In this document: in pieces, positions 19,133-26,797 of the stretch
How the letters are laid out: the number at the start of each line of letters is the position of its first letter
How positions within the stretch are numbered: the stretch's first letter is position 1
Assembly (NCBI RefSeq): GCF_048087625.1
Contig: NZ_CP159805.1
Span: forward strand, 1,178,001-1,242,000
Origin: Pseudothioglobus sp905182815
GTDB taxonomy: Bacteria > Pseudomonadota > Gammaproteobacteria > PS1 > Pseudothioglobaceae
Direction of reading: 5' to 3'
DNA length: 64,000 nucleotides
Notes under the pieces: model-generated
Database searches by the model: none
Seen by the model: the letters and a program-made list of their open reading frames with translations, nothing else
What the model was told of the DNA's origin: nothing
Position numbers and translations under genes: made by a program

Positions 19133-19161
19133 AAAAAAAAGGCGCCCAAGGGCGCCTTTTT
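19133..19161 (-). terminator. Rho-independent terminator of the HU gene
   Basis: On the minus strand GGCGCC and GGCGCC pair around a 4-base loop and are followed by eight T residues. The stem is very GC-rich against the background. The plus strand also ends in a T run, so it could act in both directions. Confidence 0.9.
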
Positions 19162-19179
19162 CGATAACTAATTTAATTA

Positions 19180-19452
19180 CTAGTTACATGCGTCTTTCAA
19201 TGCCTTACCAGCTTTAAATGCAGCTACATTTGAAGCTTTAATTTGAATCGTAGCGCCTGTCTGTGGATTACGACCACTGCGAGCAGCACGGGCTCTAACT
19301 ACAAAGCTACCAAAGCCAGTAAGTTGGACTCCATCGCCACTTGCCATTGCTGAAGTAATAGCACCAGTTGTTGCGTTTAGCGCTCTTGCAGCATCAGCTT
19401 TAGATAAATTAGCACCTGAAGCAATTGCATCAATTAATTCTGATTTATTCAT
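19180..19452 (-). CDS. hup: HU-type DNA-binding protein
   Basis: A 90-residue histone-like nucleoid protein of the HU/IHF family (HU-beta-like N terminus MNKSELIDAIASGANLSKAD; DNA-binding arm RNPQTGATIQIKAS). The ATG at 19452 is chosen because GGAG lies 8-9 bases before it; an in-frame TTG at 19467 coincides with that site. A strong terminator follows the gene. The leader back to smpB is about 180 bases and holds a GGAGG/CCTCC inverted repeat. Confidence 0.94.
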   Translation of the reverse strand: MNKSELIDAIASGANLSKADAARALNATTGAITSAMASGDGVQLTGFGSFVVRARAARSGRNPQTGATIQIKASNVAAFKAGKALKDACN

Positions 19453-19630
19453 TTTAATTCTCTCCAATAAAAGTTTGTTATAAAAAAAGACAAAGCGAAA
19501 GAGGTAACTTTAAACCTATTTCAGGAGGAAAGAATCAAAAGAAACCATCTGCCTCCAACGCTGTATCTAGAAGTTATTGTACTATCAAAATAAAGTTATT
19601 TGAAAAATAATGTAAAAAAAATATTTTATT

Positions 19631-20107
19631 CTAGCGATTCCCTTCTTTAAGCGCTCTTGCTTTATCCATTTTCCAGTCTCTTTCTTTAATATCCTGACGC
19701 TTATCATGGCCTTTTTTTCCTTTAGCTACACCAATTTCTAACTTGACCCTACCTCTTGCCCAATAGAGTTTTAATGGAACAACTGTAGCTCCTTTTTGAG
19801 TAATTTTTTCTCGAAGTCTATTAATTTCAAGTCTGTTTAATAGTAATTTTCTAGTTCTTGTTGGATCACATTCAACATGACTGGAGGCTGAATTTAGTGG
19901 AGATATATGAGCACCAAAAAGGAACAGCTCATTATTTTTGTAAATCACATAGCTTTCAGTAATTTGAACTTTGCTATCTCTAAGGCTTTTAACTTCCCAG
20001 CCAAGCAAACTTAAACCTGCTTCAAGGCTTTGTTCGATAAAATAGTCGTGCCTTGCTTTTTTATTTAAAGCAATAGTATTTGAATTATCTTTTTTATTTT
20101 TTGCCAT
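19631..20107 (-). CDS. smpB: SsrA-binding protein
   Basis: Partner of tmRNA in ribosome rescue. It is 158 residues from the ATG at 20105-20107 (MAKNKKDNSN, then TIALNKKARHDYFIEQ), with GWEVKSLRDSK, the OB-fold core and the basic tail KKGHDKRQDIKERDWKMD. A longer in-frame extension on the minus strand is not family-like. Its start codon overlaps that of divergent ratA by two bases, so there is no room for separate promoters between them. No tmRNA gene is seen in the window. Confidence 0.96.
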   Translation of the reverse strand: MAKNKKDNSNTIALNKKARHDYFIEQSLEAGLSLLGWEVKSLRDSKVQITESYVIYKNNELFLFGAHISPLNSASSHVECDPTRTRKLLLNRLEINRLREKITQKGATVVPLKLYWARGRVKLEIGVAKGKKGHDKRQDIKERDWKMDKARALKEGNR

Positions 20108-20537
20108 GCATCGTATTTCAAAAAGCGCAATTGTTCCATATACACCCCAACAAATGTTTGAGTTAGTTAACAATATTGATGACTACTCTCAATTTTTAAA
20201 CTGGTGTGATTCCTCCTCTATTTTAAATCAATCTGACGACCAAATCACTGCGTCAGTCGAGATTAATAAAGGCGGCATTAAACAAACGTTTTCGACACTG
20301 AACACTTTGACACCCTATCAATCAATTGCGATGGAGCTAGTTGATGGTCCATTTGATGAGCTTTCAGGTGAATGGCGCTTTGAGCCACTTGGTGAAAATG
20401 CCGCAAAAATTCATTTAGATCTTCAATTTAAATTTAAATCAATGCTAATTGATATGGCTTTGTCGCCTGTTTTTAAAAATATAGCCAATTCTCAATTAGA
20501 TTCATTTGTTGCAAGAGCAAAATATATTTATGGCTAA
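20106..20537 (+). CDS. ratA: RatA/PasT-type START-domain protein
   Basis: A 143-residue START/SRPBCC protein, RatA family (also called PasT), related to coenzyme Q-binding Coq10. In E. coli RatA has been reported to block 70S assembly; a ubiquinone-related role is the alternative. The family N terminus is intact (MHRISKSAIVPYTPQQMFEL), as are LVDGPFDELSGEWRF and the C-terminal RAKYIYG. It is divergent from smpB with overlapping start codons, and its end overlaps the pseudouridine synthase gene by 8 bases. Confidence 0.92.
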   Translation: MHRISKSAIVPYTPQQMFELVNNIDDYSQFLNWCDSSSILNQSDDQITASVEINKGGIKQTFSTLNTLTPYQSIAMELVDGPFDELSGEWRFEPLGENAAKIHLDLQFKFKSMLIDMALSPVFKNIANSQLDSFVARAKYIYG

Positions 20538-21060
20538 ACTTATTGCTTTGAATAAACCGTTTGGAGTTATCTGCCAGTTCAGTGGTGATAATAATACATT
20601 ATCAGACTTCGTCGACATACCGAATGTCTATCCAGCTGGTAGGCTTGATAAAGACTCAGAGGGACTGGTGATTCTTACAGATGATGGCAAGTTACAAAAC
20701 TTAATATCCAACCCAAAATATAATAAAACCAAAACCTATGTCGTGCAAGTAGAAGGAGAGCTAAGTTCTACTGCAGCTTCTGCCCTAGAAAAAGGCATTA
20801 AACTTAAGGATGGAAACACTAAGCCTGCAGCCGTCAAAATAATTGAAGAACCTAACTGGCTTTGGGCAAGAACACCTCCAATAAGAGTAAGGAAAAATAT
20901 TCCAACTTCTTGGATTGAAATTTCAATTAGCGAAGGAAGAAATCGTCAAGTACGCAGAATGACTGCAAGCGTAGGATTTCCAACGCTCAGGCTAATTAGA
21001 ACAAGAATTGATAAGTGGGACTTAAAGGATATACCCTCAGGATCTTATGTCACTCTTTAA
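20530..21060 (+). CDS. rluE: RluE-like 23S rRNA pseudouridine synthase
   Basis: A 176-residue RsuA-family pseudouridine synthase without an S4 domain, like RluE (position 2457 of 23S rRNA in E. coli). The catalytic Asp is in AGRLDKDSEGLVILT; the family motif RNRQVRRMTASVGFPTLRL follows. The ATG at 20530 (MAKLIALNKPFG) fits family N termini; an upstream TTG in the same frame does not. It overlaps ratA by 8 bases and the next gene by 14 bases, so the three are coupled. Confidence 0.9.
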   Translation: MAKLIALNKPFGVICQFSGDNNTLSDFVDIPNVYPAGRLDKDSEGLVILTDDGKLQNLISNPKYNKTKTYVVQVEGELSSTAASALEKGIKLKDGNTKPAAVKIIEEPNWLWARTPPIRVRKNIPTSWIEISISEGRNRQVRRMTASVGFPTLRLIRTRIDKWDLKDIPSGSYVTL

Positions 21061-21850
21061 ACTTGCTTATGAAGCCCTAATTTGCAACGATGTAGAGAGA
21101 AAAATTTTACTAATTAATGATTTAAAAAAATACCATATTCCACTTGATATCAATGAATTAAAAGTCAAGGTCATTAAAATTCCTTCCCCAGGGAGGCCTT
21201 TGAAACCAAGCTTAGTTGACTTCAAAGGAACCCCAAAAAGAGATCGCTCAGATTTAGGCATGATAAAAAATATCCATGCGATTTGTCATATTGAATTTAA
21301 TTCAATAAATTTAGCCTTAGATGCAATCTATAGATTTCAAGAAATGCCCCATCAGTATTATGCAGACTGGATTCAAGTGGCCAGCGAGGAGACAACGCAC
21401 TTCTCACTTCTCAAAAATTACCTTGGGTCTATTGGATATAGTTATGGTGATTTTGATGCTCACAATGGTTTGTGGCAAATGACAGTTGACACAGATTATG
21501 ATGTTTTATCGAGGATGGCTTTGGTTCCTAGAGTTTTAGAGGCTAGAGGTTTAGATGTAACCCCAAGAATTAGAAAAAAATTTAAAGATGCAAACCTTCA
21601 TAAGATGGTTGAAATTTTAGATATTATTTTTAAAGATGAAATTGGGCATGTAAAGATTGGAAACTATTGGTATCAATACCTGTGCCATAAAAGAGATCTT
21701 GACCCAATTAAGACTTTTGATTTGTTAATAAAAAAACACATTGGGTCTAACTTGCGTGGGCCATTTAATATTGAAGCAAGGCTTTTATCAAATTTTAGTC
21801 GAAATGAATTACATTATCTCGAGCACCCTGAATTACTAGAAACTAACTAA
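21047..21850 (+). CDS. DUF455 ferritin-like protein
   Basis: A 267-residue member of the DUF455 (COG2833) ferritin-like family; function unknown. The four-helix metal-site pattern is visible: EFNSINLALDA, ASEETTHFSLL, LVPRVLEARGLDV and KDEIGHVKIGNYW give the Glu and His residues expected for a di-iron or di-manganese site. No signal peptide. The start overlaps the pseudouridine synthase by 14 bases and the end overlaps convergent rnhA by 8. Coupling to two RNA-related genes allows, but does not prove, an RNA-modification role like that of MiaE. Confidence 0.85.
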   Translation: MSLFKLAYEALICNDVERKILLINDLKKYHIPLDINELKVKVIKIPSPGRPLKPSLVDFKGTPKRDRSDLGMIKNIHAICHIEFNSINLALDAIYRFQEMPHQYYADWIQVASEETTHFSLLKNYLGSIGYSYGDFDAHNGLWQMTVDTDYDVLSRMALVPRVLEARGLDVTPRIRKKFKDANLHKMVEILDIIFKDEIGHVKIGNYWYQYLCHKRDLDPIKTFDLLIKKHIGSNLRGPFNIEARLLSNFSRNELHYLEHPELLETN

Positions 21851-22280
21851 TTTCATCCATGGCTTGATTTGCCAACAGATCCGCCATGTCATTACCTGGG
21901 TCGTCACTATGGCCTTTAACCCAGTGCCAATTTACAGAAAATTCCTTATTTAGGACGTCTAATTGCTTCCAGAGCTCTACATTTTTAACCGGCTTCTTAT
22001 TAGCAGTCTTCCATCCTTTTGCCTTCCAGCCTTCAATCCAATCATTTATGCCCTGTATAACGTACTTGGAATCTGTATATAAATCAACAGTAATATCACT
22101 TGATTTAAGAGCTTGTAGTGCTTTAATTGATGCTGTTAGCTCCATCTTATTGTTTGTAGTATTTAACTCTGAGCCTTTTAATTTCTTGTCATGATCTTTG
22201 TATCTCAACCATGCCCCCCATCCACCAATTCCAGGATTTCCTCGGCAACCACCATCTGTATAAATTACAATTTTTTCCAT
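21843..22280 (-). CDS. rnhA: Ribonuclease HI
   Basis: Degrades RNA in RNA-DNA hybrids. It is 145 residues. All four metal-binding acidic residues are present: Asp in IYTDGGCRGNPG, Glu in NNKMELTASIKAL, Asp in LYTDSKYVIQGI and Asp in DPGNDMADLLA, with the His loop WVKGHSDD. It lies 3 bases after the asparagine-synthase-family gene and is convergent with DUF455. Confidence 0.96.
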   Translation of the reverse strand: MEKIVIYTDGGCRGNPGIGGWGAWLRYKDHDKKLKGSELNTTNNKMELTASIKALQALKSSDITVDLYTDSKYVIQGINDWIEGWKAKGWKTANKKPVKNVELWKQLDVLNKEFSVNWHWVKGHSDDPGNDMADLLANQAMDEIS

Positions 22281-22283
22281 GGA

Positions 22284-24056
22284 CTAGTTATCTACATTAA
22301 GTTGAAGCCAATACTCAAGCAAAGCTAAGTGCCACAGTCTTGATCCATTTAAAGCTGTCATATAGTCTTTAGGAGAATTAATCACTTTATCAATATATTG
22401 TTGATTAAAAATACCTCTATTACGACAAGCACTGGACAAAAGTATATCAGACATAAATTCCAAAAAATCACCCTGAATATACTTTAGAGCTGGCATTGGA
22501 AAATAACCTTTTTTCCGATCTATTACAGAATTTGGCAGGAGTCCTCTTGAAATCTCTTTAAGAGGGTACTTTCCCTCATCCCTCATTTTTAATGAAGGTG
22601 GTATGCTTAGCGCCCATTCAACTAGGTCAGTATCCATAAATGGCACTCTAGCCTCAAGGCCCCATGCCATAGTCATATTGTCGACTCGTTTAACTGGGTC
22701 ATCAACAATTAATCTTGTCATATCAGTGCGAAATACTTTATCAATAAAAGAATCAGCGCCTGGCTTTAAAAACTCCTTGTTTAACCAATTATGAGTATGA
22801 TTCTCACCTTGATATATCGATGATACTGTTTGTAAAAACTCATCATGCGGCCTATCAACATAATGCTTTGAGAAACGTTCTACTTCATTACCTTGTTCAT
22901 TCGCCATTCTTGGATACCAAAAATACCCAGCGAACGCTTCATCAGCCCCTTGTCCAGATAAGACAACTTTAGTATGCTTTGAAACTTGCTCAGAGAGCAA
23001 ATAAAAAGCTACGGCATCTTGGCCAACCATTGGCTCAGACATATTCATAACTGCTTCTGATAATCGTGGAAGTACTTCTTTATTACTCACTTGATATTTT
23101 TTATGCTGAGTTTCAAATTTTGAGACAATTTGATCTGAATACTCAAACTCACTTCCAACTTCATCATCGATGTCTTCAAATCCTATTGAAAAAGTGCGAA
23201 TATCTTCATGGCCTGCTTCCTTTAAAAGAGCAACAATAAGCGATGAGTCTAATCCTCCCGAAAGTAAAACTCCTATTGGCACGTCAGATGCAGACATCCT
23301 CTTCATAACTGCTGCAGTTAATAGCTCATGCGTTCTTTCAATATAGTCCTGATCTGAAATATTTTCCTCAAGCCTTTTTGCGCTTGGATGCCAATATGTT
23401 TTTTCGCGTAATTTACCATTAGGACTTAACGTAAAAAAAGTACCCGGCTTTAATTTCTGAATTCCATTAATAATTGTATTTGGAGCTGGCACAACGCCAT
23501 GAAGAGATAACTGTTGATGTAAAGCAACAGGATTAATACTTTTATCAAGTTCTTGAGTAAGTAAAGCCTGTGAATTTGATGCAAAAGTAAATGCTTTAGG
23601 AGTGATATTAAAGTATAGAGGTTTAATGCCCATCCTATCTCTTGCAACAAAAAGTTGCTGAGAAGATTGATCCCAAATAGCAAAAGCAAACATTCCATCA
23701 AGATGTTTCACGCAATCTTCGCCCCAAAAATGATATGCCTTTATTATTACTTCTGTATCAGAGTTTGAGAAAAAATCATACCCTTTGCCTATTAATAGAG
23801 CTCGAAGTGCCTTATAGTTGTATATCGTTCCGTTAAATACTAATGTTAATTTAAGAAGATCATCTACCATTGGTTGAGACCCTAAATTCGACAAGTCAAT
23901 AATACTTAAGCGCTGATGCCCAAACCCAACCTTTCCTTCAAACCACTTTCCTTTTGAATCAGGCCCTCTTTTGGCAAGTTTACTCATCATATCATCTAGA
24001 GATTTTGTAGAAACAATCTCCCCATCAAATCGTAATTGGCCACAAATACCGCACAT
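22284..24056 (-). CDS. Asparagine synthase family amidotransferase, NAGGN type
   Basis: A 590-residue glutamine amidotransferase with Cys-2 as N-terminal nucleophile (MCGICGQLRFDG) and a C-terminal ATP-pyrophosphatase domain (PIGVLLSGGLDSSLIVAL). It differs from housekeeping AsnB: HGVVPAPNTII, VDDPVKRVDNMTMAWGLEA and RKKGYFPMPALKYI resemble N-acetylglutaminylglutamine amidotransferase, which amidates the dipeptide osmolyte NAGGN. That assignment is from remembered family features. The synthetase partner (GNAT plus ATP-grasp), usually adjacent, is not in the window, so plain asparagine synthesis remains possible. It faces leuC divergently across 133 bases. Confidence 0.68.
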   Translation of the reverse strand: MCGICGQLRFDGEIVSTKSLDDMMSKLAKRGPDSKGKWFEGKVGFGHQRLSIIDLSNLGSQPMVDDLLKLTLVFNGTIYNYKALRALLIGKGYDFFSNSDTEVIIKAYHFWGEDCVKHLDGMFAFAIWDQSSQQLFVARDRMGIKPLYFNITPKAFTFASNSQALLTQELDKSINPVALHQQLSLHGVVPAPNTIINGIQKLKPGTFFTLSPNGKLREKTYWHPSAKRLEENISDQDYIERTHELLTAAVMKRMSASDVPIGVLLSGGLDSSLIVALLKEAGHEDIRTFSIGFEDIDDEVGSEFEYSDQIVSKFETQHKKYQVSNKEVLPRLSEAVMNMSEPMVGQDAVAFYLLSEQVSKHTKVVLSGQGADEAFAGYFWYPRMANEQGNEVERFSKHYVDRPHDEFLQTVSSIYQGENHTHNWLNKEFLKPGADSFIDKVFRTDMTRLIVDDPVKRVDNMTMAWGLEARVPFMDTDLVEWALSIPPSLKMRDEGKYPLKEISRGLLPNSVIDRKKGYFPMPALKYIQGDFLEFMSDILLSSACRNRGIFNQQYIDKVINSPKDYMTALNGSRLWHLALLEYWLQLNVDN

Positions 24057-24100
24057 AAATTTAACCTTTAAACTTTAAAATTAACACCTCAGAGTCACCT

Positions 24101-24134
24101 AGAAATATAATCACTTGTTATATATTTCTATAAT
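24101..24134 (+). promoter_or_regulatory. Inverted repeat and -10 element before leuC
   Basis: AGAAATATAA (24101-24110) and TTATATATTTCT (24118-24129) form an imperfect dyad in the 133-base divergent region, directly followed by a TATAAT (24129-24134) 55 bases before leuC. It could be an operator for either divergent gene. No leader peptide or attenuator is visible. Confidence 0.35.
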
Positions 24135-24189
24135 TGAGGCTAACTTAGAAATGTAAAATAGTCATTTTATCAAGTATTACTAACTAATA

Positions 24190-25593
24190 ATGTCTCAAAC
24201 TCTTTACGATAAATTAATGAGCACTCATATGGTCCATGACCAGGATGGAGCGTCGCTTATTTATATAGATCGTCAGCTTATTCATGAAGTCACTTCTCCA
24301 CAAGCATTTGAAGGACTTACTTTAGCTGGTAGAAAGATTTGGCGCAACAAATCTAACCTTGCGGTTCCTGATCATAACGTTCCAACTACAGAAAGATCAA
24401 GTGGGGTTAGTAGCATAACCGATCCAATCTCAAGGCTTCAGGTTGAAACGCTAGACAAGAACTGTGAAACATTTGAAATAAATGAAATTCAAATGAATGA
24501 TATCCGACAAGGGATTGTTCACGTTATTGGGCCTGAACAGGGAGCAACACTTCCTGGAATGAGTATCGTTTGTGGCGATTCACATACAACAACTCATGGC
24601 GCTCTTGGAGCACTGGCCTTTGGAATTGGAACTTCTGAAGTTGAGCATGTACTTGCAACTGGCTGCTTATGGCAGAACAAAGCTAAAAACATGAAGATTG
24701 AAGTTAAAGGCCAATTAGCAAATGATGTAAGTGCTAAAGATGTCGCATTGTATGTGATTGGAAAAATTGGTACGGCAGGTGGAACTGGATTTGCAATTGA
24801 ATTTTGTGGCTCAACAATTCGAGATATGAGCATAGAAGGTCGAATGACGCTTTGTAATATGTCGATAGAGGCGGGGGCAAAGGTTGGTATTGTAGCAGTT
24901 GATGATAAAACTATTAACTATGTTAAAGGTAGGCCTTTTTCACCGGTAGGTGAGAATTGGGACGCAGCCGTAAAATATTGGAAGACCCTTCATAGTGATG
25001 CTGATTCGAACTTTGATGAATCAATCTTAATTGATGCAAGTCTTATTAAGCCTCAAGTCACTTGGGGGACATCTCCAGAGATGGTCGTTGATATTAATGG
25101 CTCAACACCTGATCCAAAATTAGAGAAAGATGAAGTTAAAGCTGAAAGTATTCGCAATGCTTTAAAGTACATTCATTTAAAACCTAATACCTCAATGAGT
25201 TCGGTAGCAATAGATAAAGTATTTATTGGCTCTTGCACTAACTCAAGAATTGAAGATTTAAGAATAGCAGCTTCTGTTGCAAAGGGTAAAAAAATTGCTC
25301 ATAACATAAAGCTTGCTCTTGTAGTTCCAGGCTCTGGACTTGTGAAAAAGCAAGCTGAAGATGAAGGACTTGATAAAATTTTTAAAGATGCAGGTTTTGA
25401 GTGGAGAGAGCCAGGATGCTCAATGTGCCTTGCAATGAATGCAGATAAATTAGAAGTTGGAGAGAGGTGTGCGAGCACATCAAATAGAAACTTTGAAGGC
25501 AGACAAGGGCAGGGATCTTTTACTCATCTTGTAAGCCCAGCAATTGCTGCAGCGAGTGCTATTGCAGGACATTTTTCAGGGGTAGAGACATGA
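24190..25593 (+). CDS. leuC: 3-isopropylmalate dehydratase large subunit
   Basis: Isomerises 2- to 3-isopropylmalate in leucine synthesis together with LeuD; aconitase-family [4Fe-4S] enzyme. It is 467 residues. Cluster cysteines are in FIGSCTNSRIEDL and PGCSMCLAMN, and CGDSHTTTHGALGALAFGIGTS carries substrate contacts. It overlaps leuD by 4 bases (ATGA). leuA and leuB are not in the window; ruvA follows leuD instead. Confidence 0.97.
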   Translation: MSQTLYDKLMSTHMVHDQDGASLIYIDRQLIHEVTSPQAFEGLTLAGRKIWRNKSNLAVPDHNVPTTERSSGVSSITDPISRLQVETLDKNCETFEINEIQMNDIRQGIVHVIGPEQGATLPGMSIVCGDSHTTTHGALGALAFGIGTSEVEHVLATGCLWQNKAKNMKIEVKGQLANDVSAKDVALYVIGKIGTAGGTGFAIEFCGSTIRDMSIEGRMTLCNMSIEAGAKVGIVAVDDKTINYVKGRPFSPVGENWDAAVKYWKTLHSDADSNFDESILIDASLIKPQVTWGTSPEMVVDINGSTPDPKLEKDEVKAESIRNALKYIHLKPNTSMSSVAIDKVFIGSCTNSRIEDLRIAASVAKGKKIAHNIKLALVVPGSGLVKKQAEDEGLDKIFKDAGFEWREPGCSMCLAMNADKLEVGERCASTSNRNFEGRQGQGSFTHLVSPAIAAASAIAGHFSGVET

Positions 25594-26204
25594 AAAAATT
25601 CACCTCTTTAAGCTCTATTGCTACGCCTTTAGATCGGGCAAATATTGATACTGACGCAATCATTCCAAAACAGTTCTTAAAGTCTATTAAAAAAAGTGGA
25701 TTTGGCCCTAACTTATTTGATGAATGGCGTTATTTAGATCATGGTGAGCCTGGGATGGATAATTCAAAACGACCAATCAATCCTGACTTTGTATTAAATA
25801 ATCCTAAATATTCAAAAGCTCAAATTCTACTGACCAGAAGAAACTTTGGTTGTGGCTCCTCTCGAGAGCATGCTCCATGGGCATTAGAAGACTTTGGATT
25901 TAGAGCAATTATTGCACCTAGCTTTGCTGATATTTTCTATAACAACTGCTTTAAAAATGGCATTCTTCCAGTTGTTTTAAGTAGCGAAATTGTGGATGGT
26001 CTGTTTGAATATACCGGAAACATAGTCATCGATCTTCATGACCAAAGTGTAACGACAGATACTCATTCTTTTGAATTTAATGTTGACCCCGAAAGAAAAC
26101 GCAGACTCATCAATGGGCTTGATGATATTGGTTTAACATTGCAATATGAAGATCAAATACGTTTATTTGAAACAGAACACTTTAAAAAGCACCCCTGGTT
26201 ATGA
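25590..26204 (+). CDS. leuD: 3-isopropylmalate dehydratase small subunit
   Basis: The swivel-domain subunit completing the LeuCD isomerase. It is 204 residues, with LDRANIDTDAIIPKQFL near the N terminus and the signature LLTRRNFGCGSSREHAPWAL. It is coupled on both sides by 4-base ATGA overlaps, to leuC upstream and ruvA downstream. The link to ruvA looks like operon packing, not shared function. Confidence 0.97.
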   Translation: MKKFTSLSSIATPLDRANIDTDAIIPKQFLKSIKKSGFGPNLFDEWRYLDHGEPGMDNSKRPINPDFVLNNPKYSKAQILLTRRNFGCGSSREHAPWALEDFGFRAIIAPSFADIFYNNCFKNGILPVVLSSEIVDGLFEYTGNIVIDLHDQSVTTDTHSFEFNVDPERKRRLINGLDDIGLTLQYEDQIRLFETEHFKKHPWL

Positions 26205-26797
26205 TTGGTCATCTAAAAGGTAAAATTATTAGCAAGAATCCACCCGAAGTACTTCTAGAAGTTGGTGGTATTGGCTATGAAATACTGTGCCCTATGTCCA
26301 CGTTTTATCAGCTTGATAAAACCTCAGAAGATACATTATTATTCACTCATTTAAGCATTAAAGAAGATGCGCACACGTTATTTGGATTTATTACTAAGGA
26401 TGAAAAAAGTATTTTTAGAGAGTTAATAAGGGTTAATGGTGTTGGCCCTAAAGTTGCTCTTGCAATTTTGTCACACCTTTCTGTAAATGCTCTTATTGAA
26501 TGTATTTCAAATGAGGACGCAGAGCTTTTAGCAAAAACTCCAGGGATTGGAAAGAAAACTGCCCTTAAACTAATTGTAGAACTTCAAGATAGGCTGAGTA
26601 AGCTTGAACTAGTTGGAAGTCCTGGTGGCAGCGCCCATGAATTTAAACAGAGTGGAAATCCGAATAGTATTCAGGCCATTGAGGCGCTTCAATCTCTAGG
26701 TTTTAAAACGAAGGAAGCCAATAAAATGGTTTCAAAAATTTCTGACCAAAACCTTTCTACTGAGCAGCTTATTCGCTTAGCACTTCAAAACAAGTAA
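26201..26797 (+). CDS. ruvA: Holliday junction DNA helicase subunit RuvA
   Basis: Junction-binding tetramer that directs RuvB in branch migration. It is 198 residues: N-terminal OB-fold (MIGHLKGKIISKNPPEVLLE), two helix-hairpin-helix motifs (RVNGVGPKVALAILS; TPGIGKKTALKLIVEL) and a C-terminal RuvB-contact domain (IQAIEALQSLGFKTKEANKM). It is separated from ruvC (38 kb) and ruvB (45 kb). It ends exactly where the convergent RND gene ends. Confidence 0.97.
   Translation: MIGHLKGKIISKNPPEVLLEVGGIGYEILCPMSTFYQLDKTSEDTLLFTHLSIKEDAHTLFGFITKDEKSIFRELIRVNGVGPKVALAILSHLSVNALIECISNEDAELLAKTPGIGKKTALKLIVELQDRLSKLELVGSPGGSAHEFKQSGNPNSIQAIEALQSLGFKTKEANKMVSKISDQNLSTEQLIRLALQNK

Noticed and set aside
19453..19630. 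tmRNA gene next to smpB
   Set aside because: The gap before the HU gene lacks the tRNA-like ends and tag sequence; only a GGAGG/CCTCC repeat is visible.
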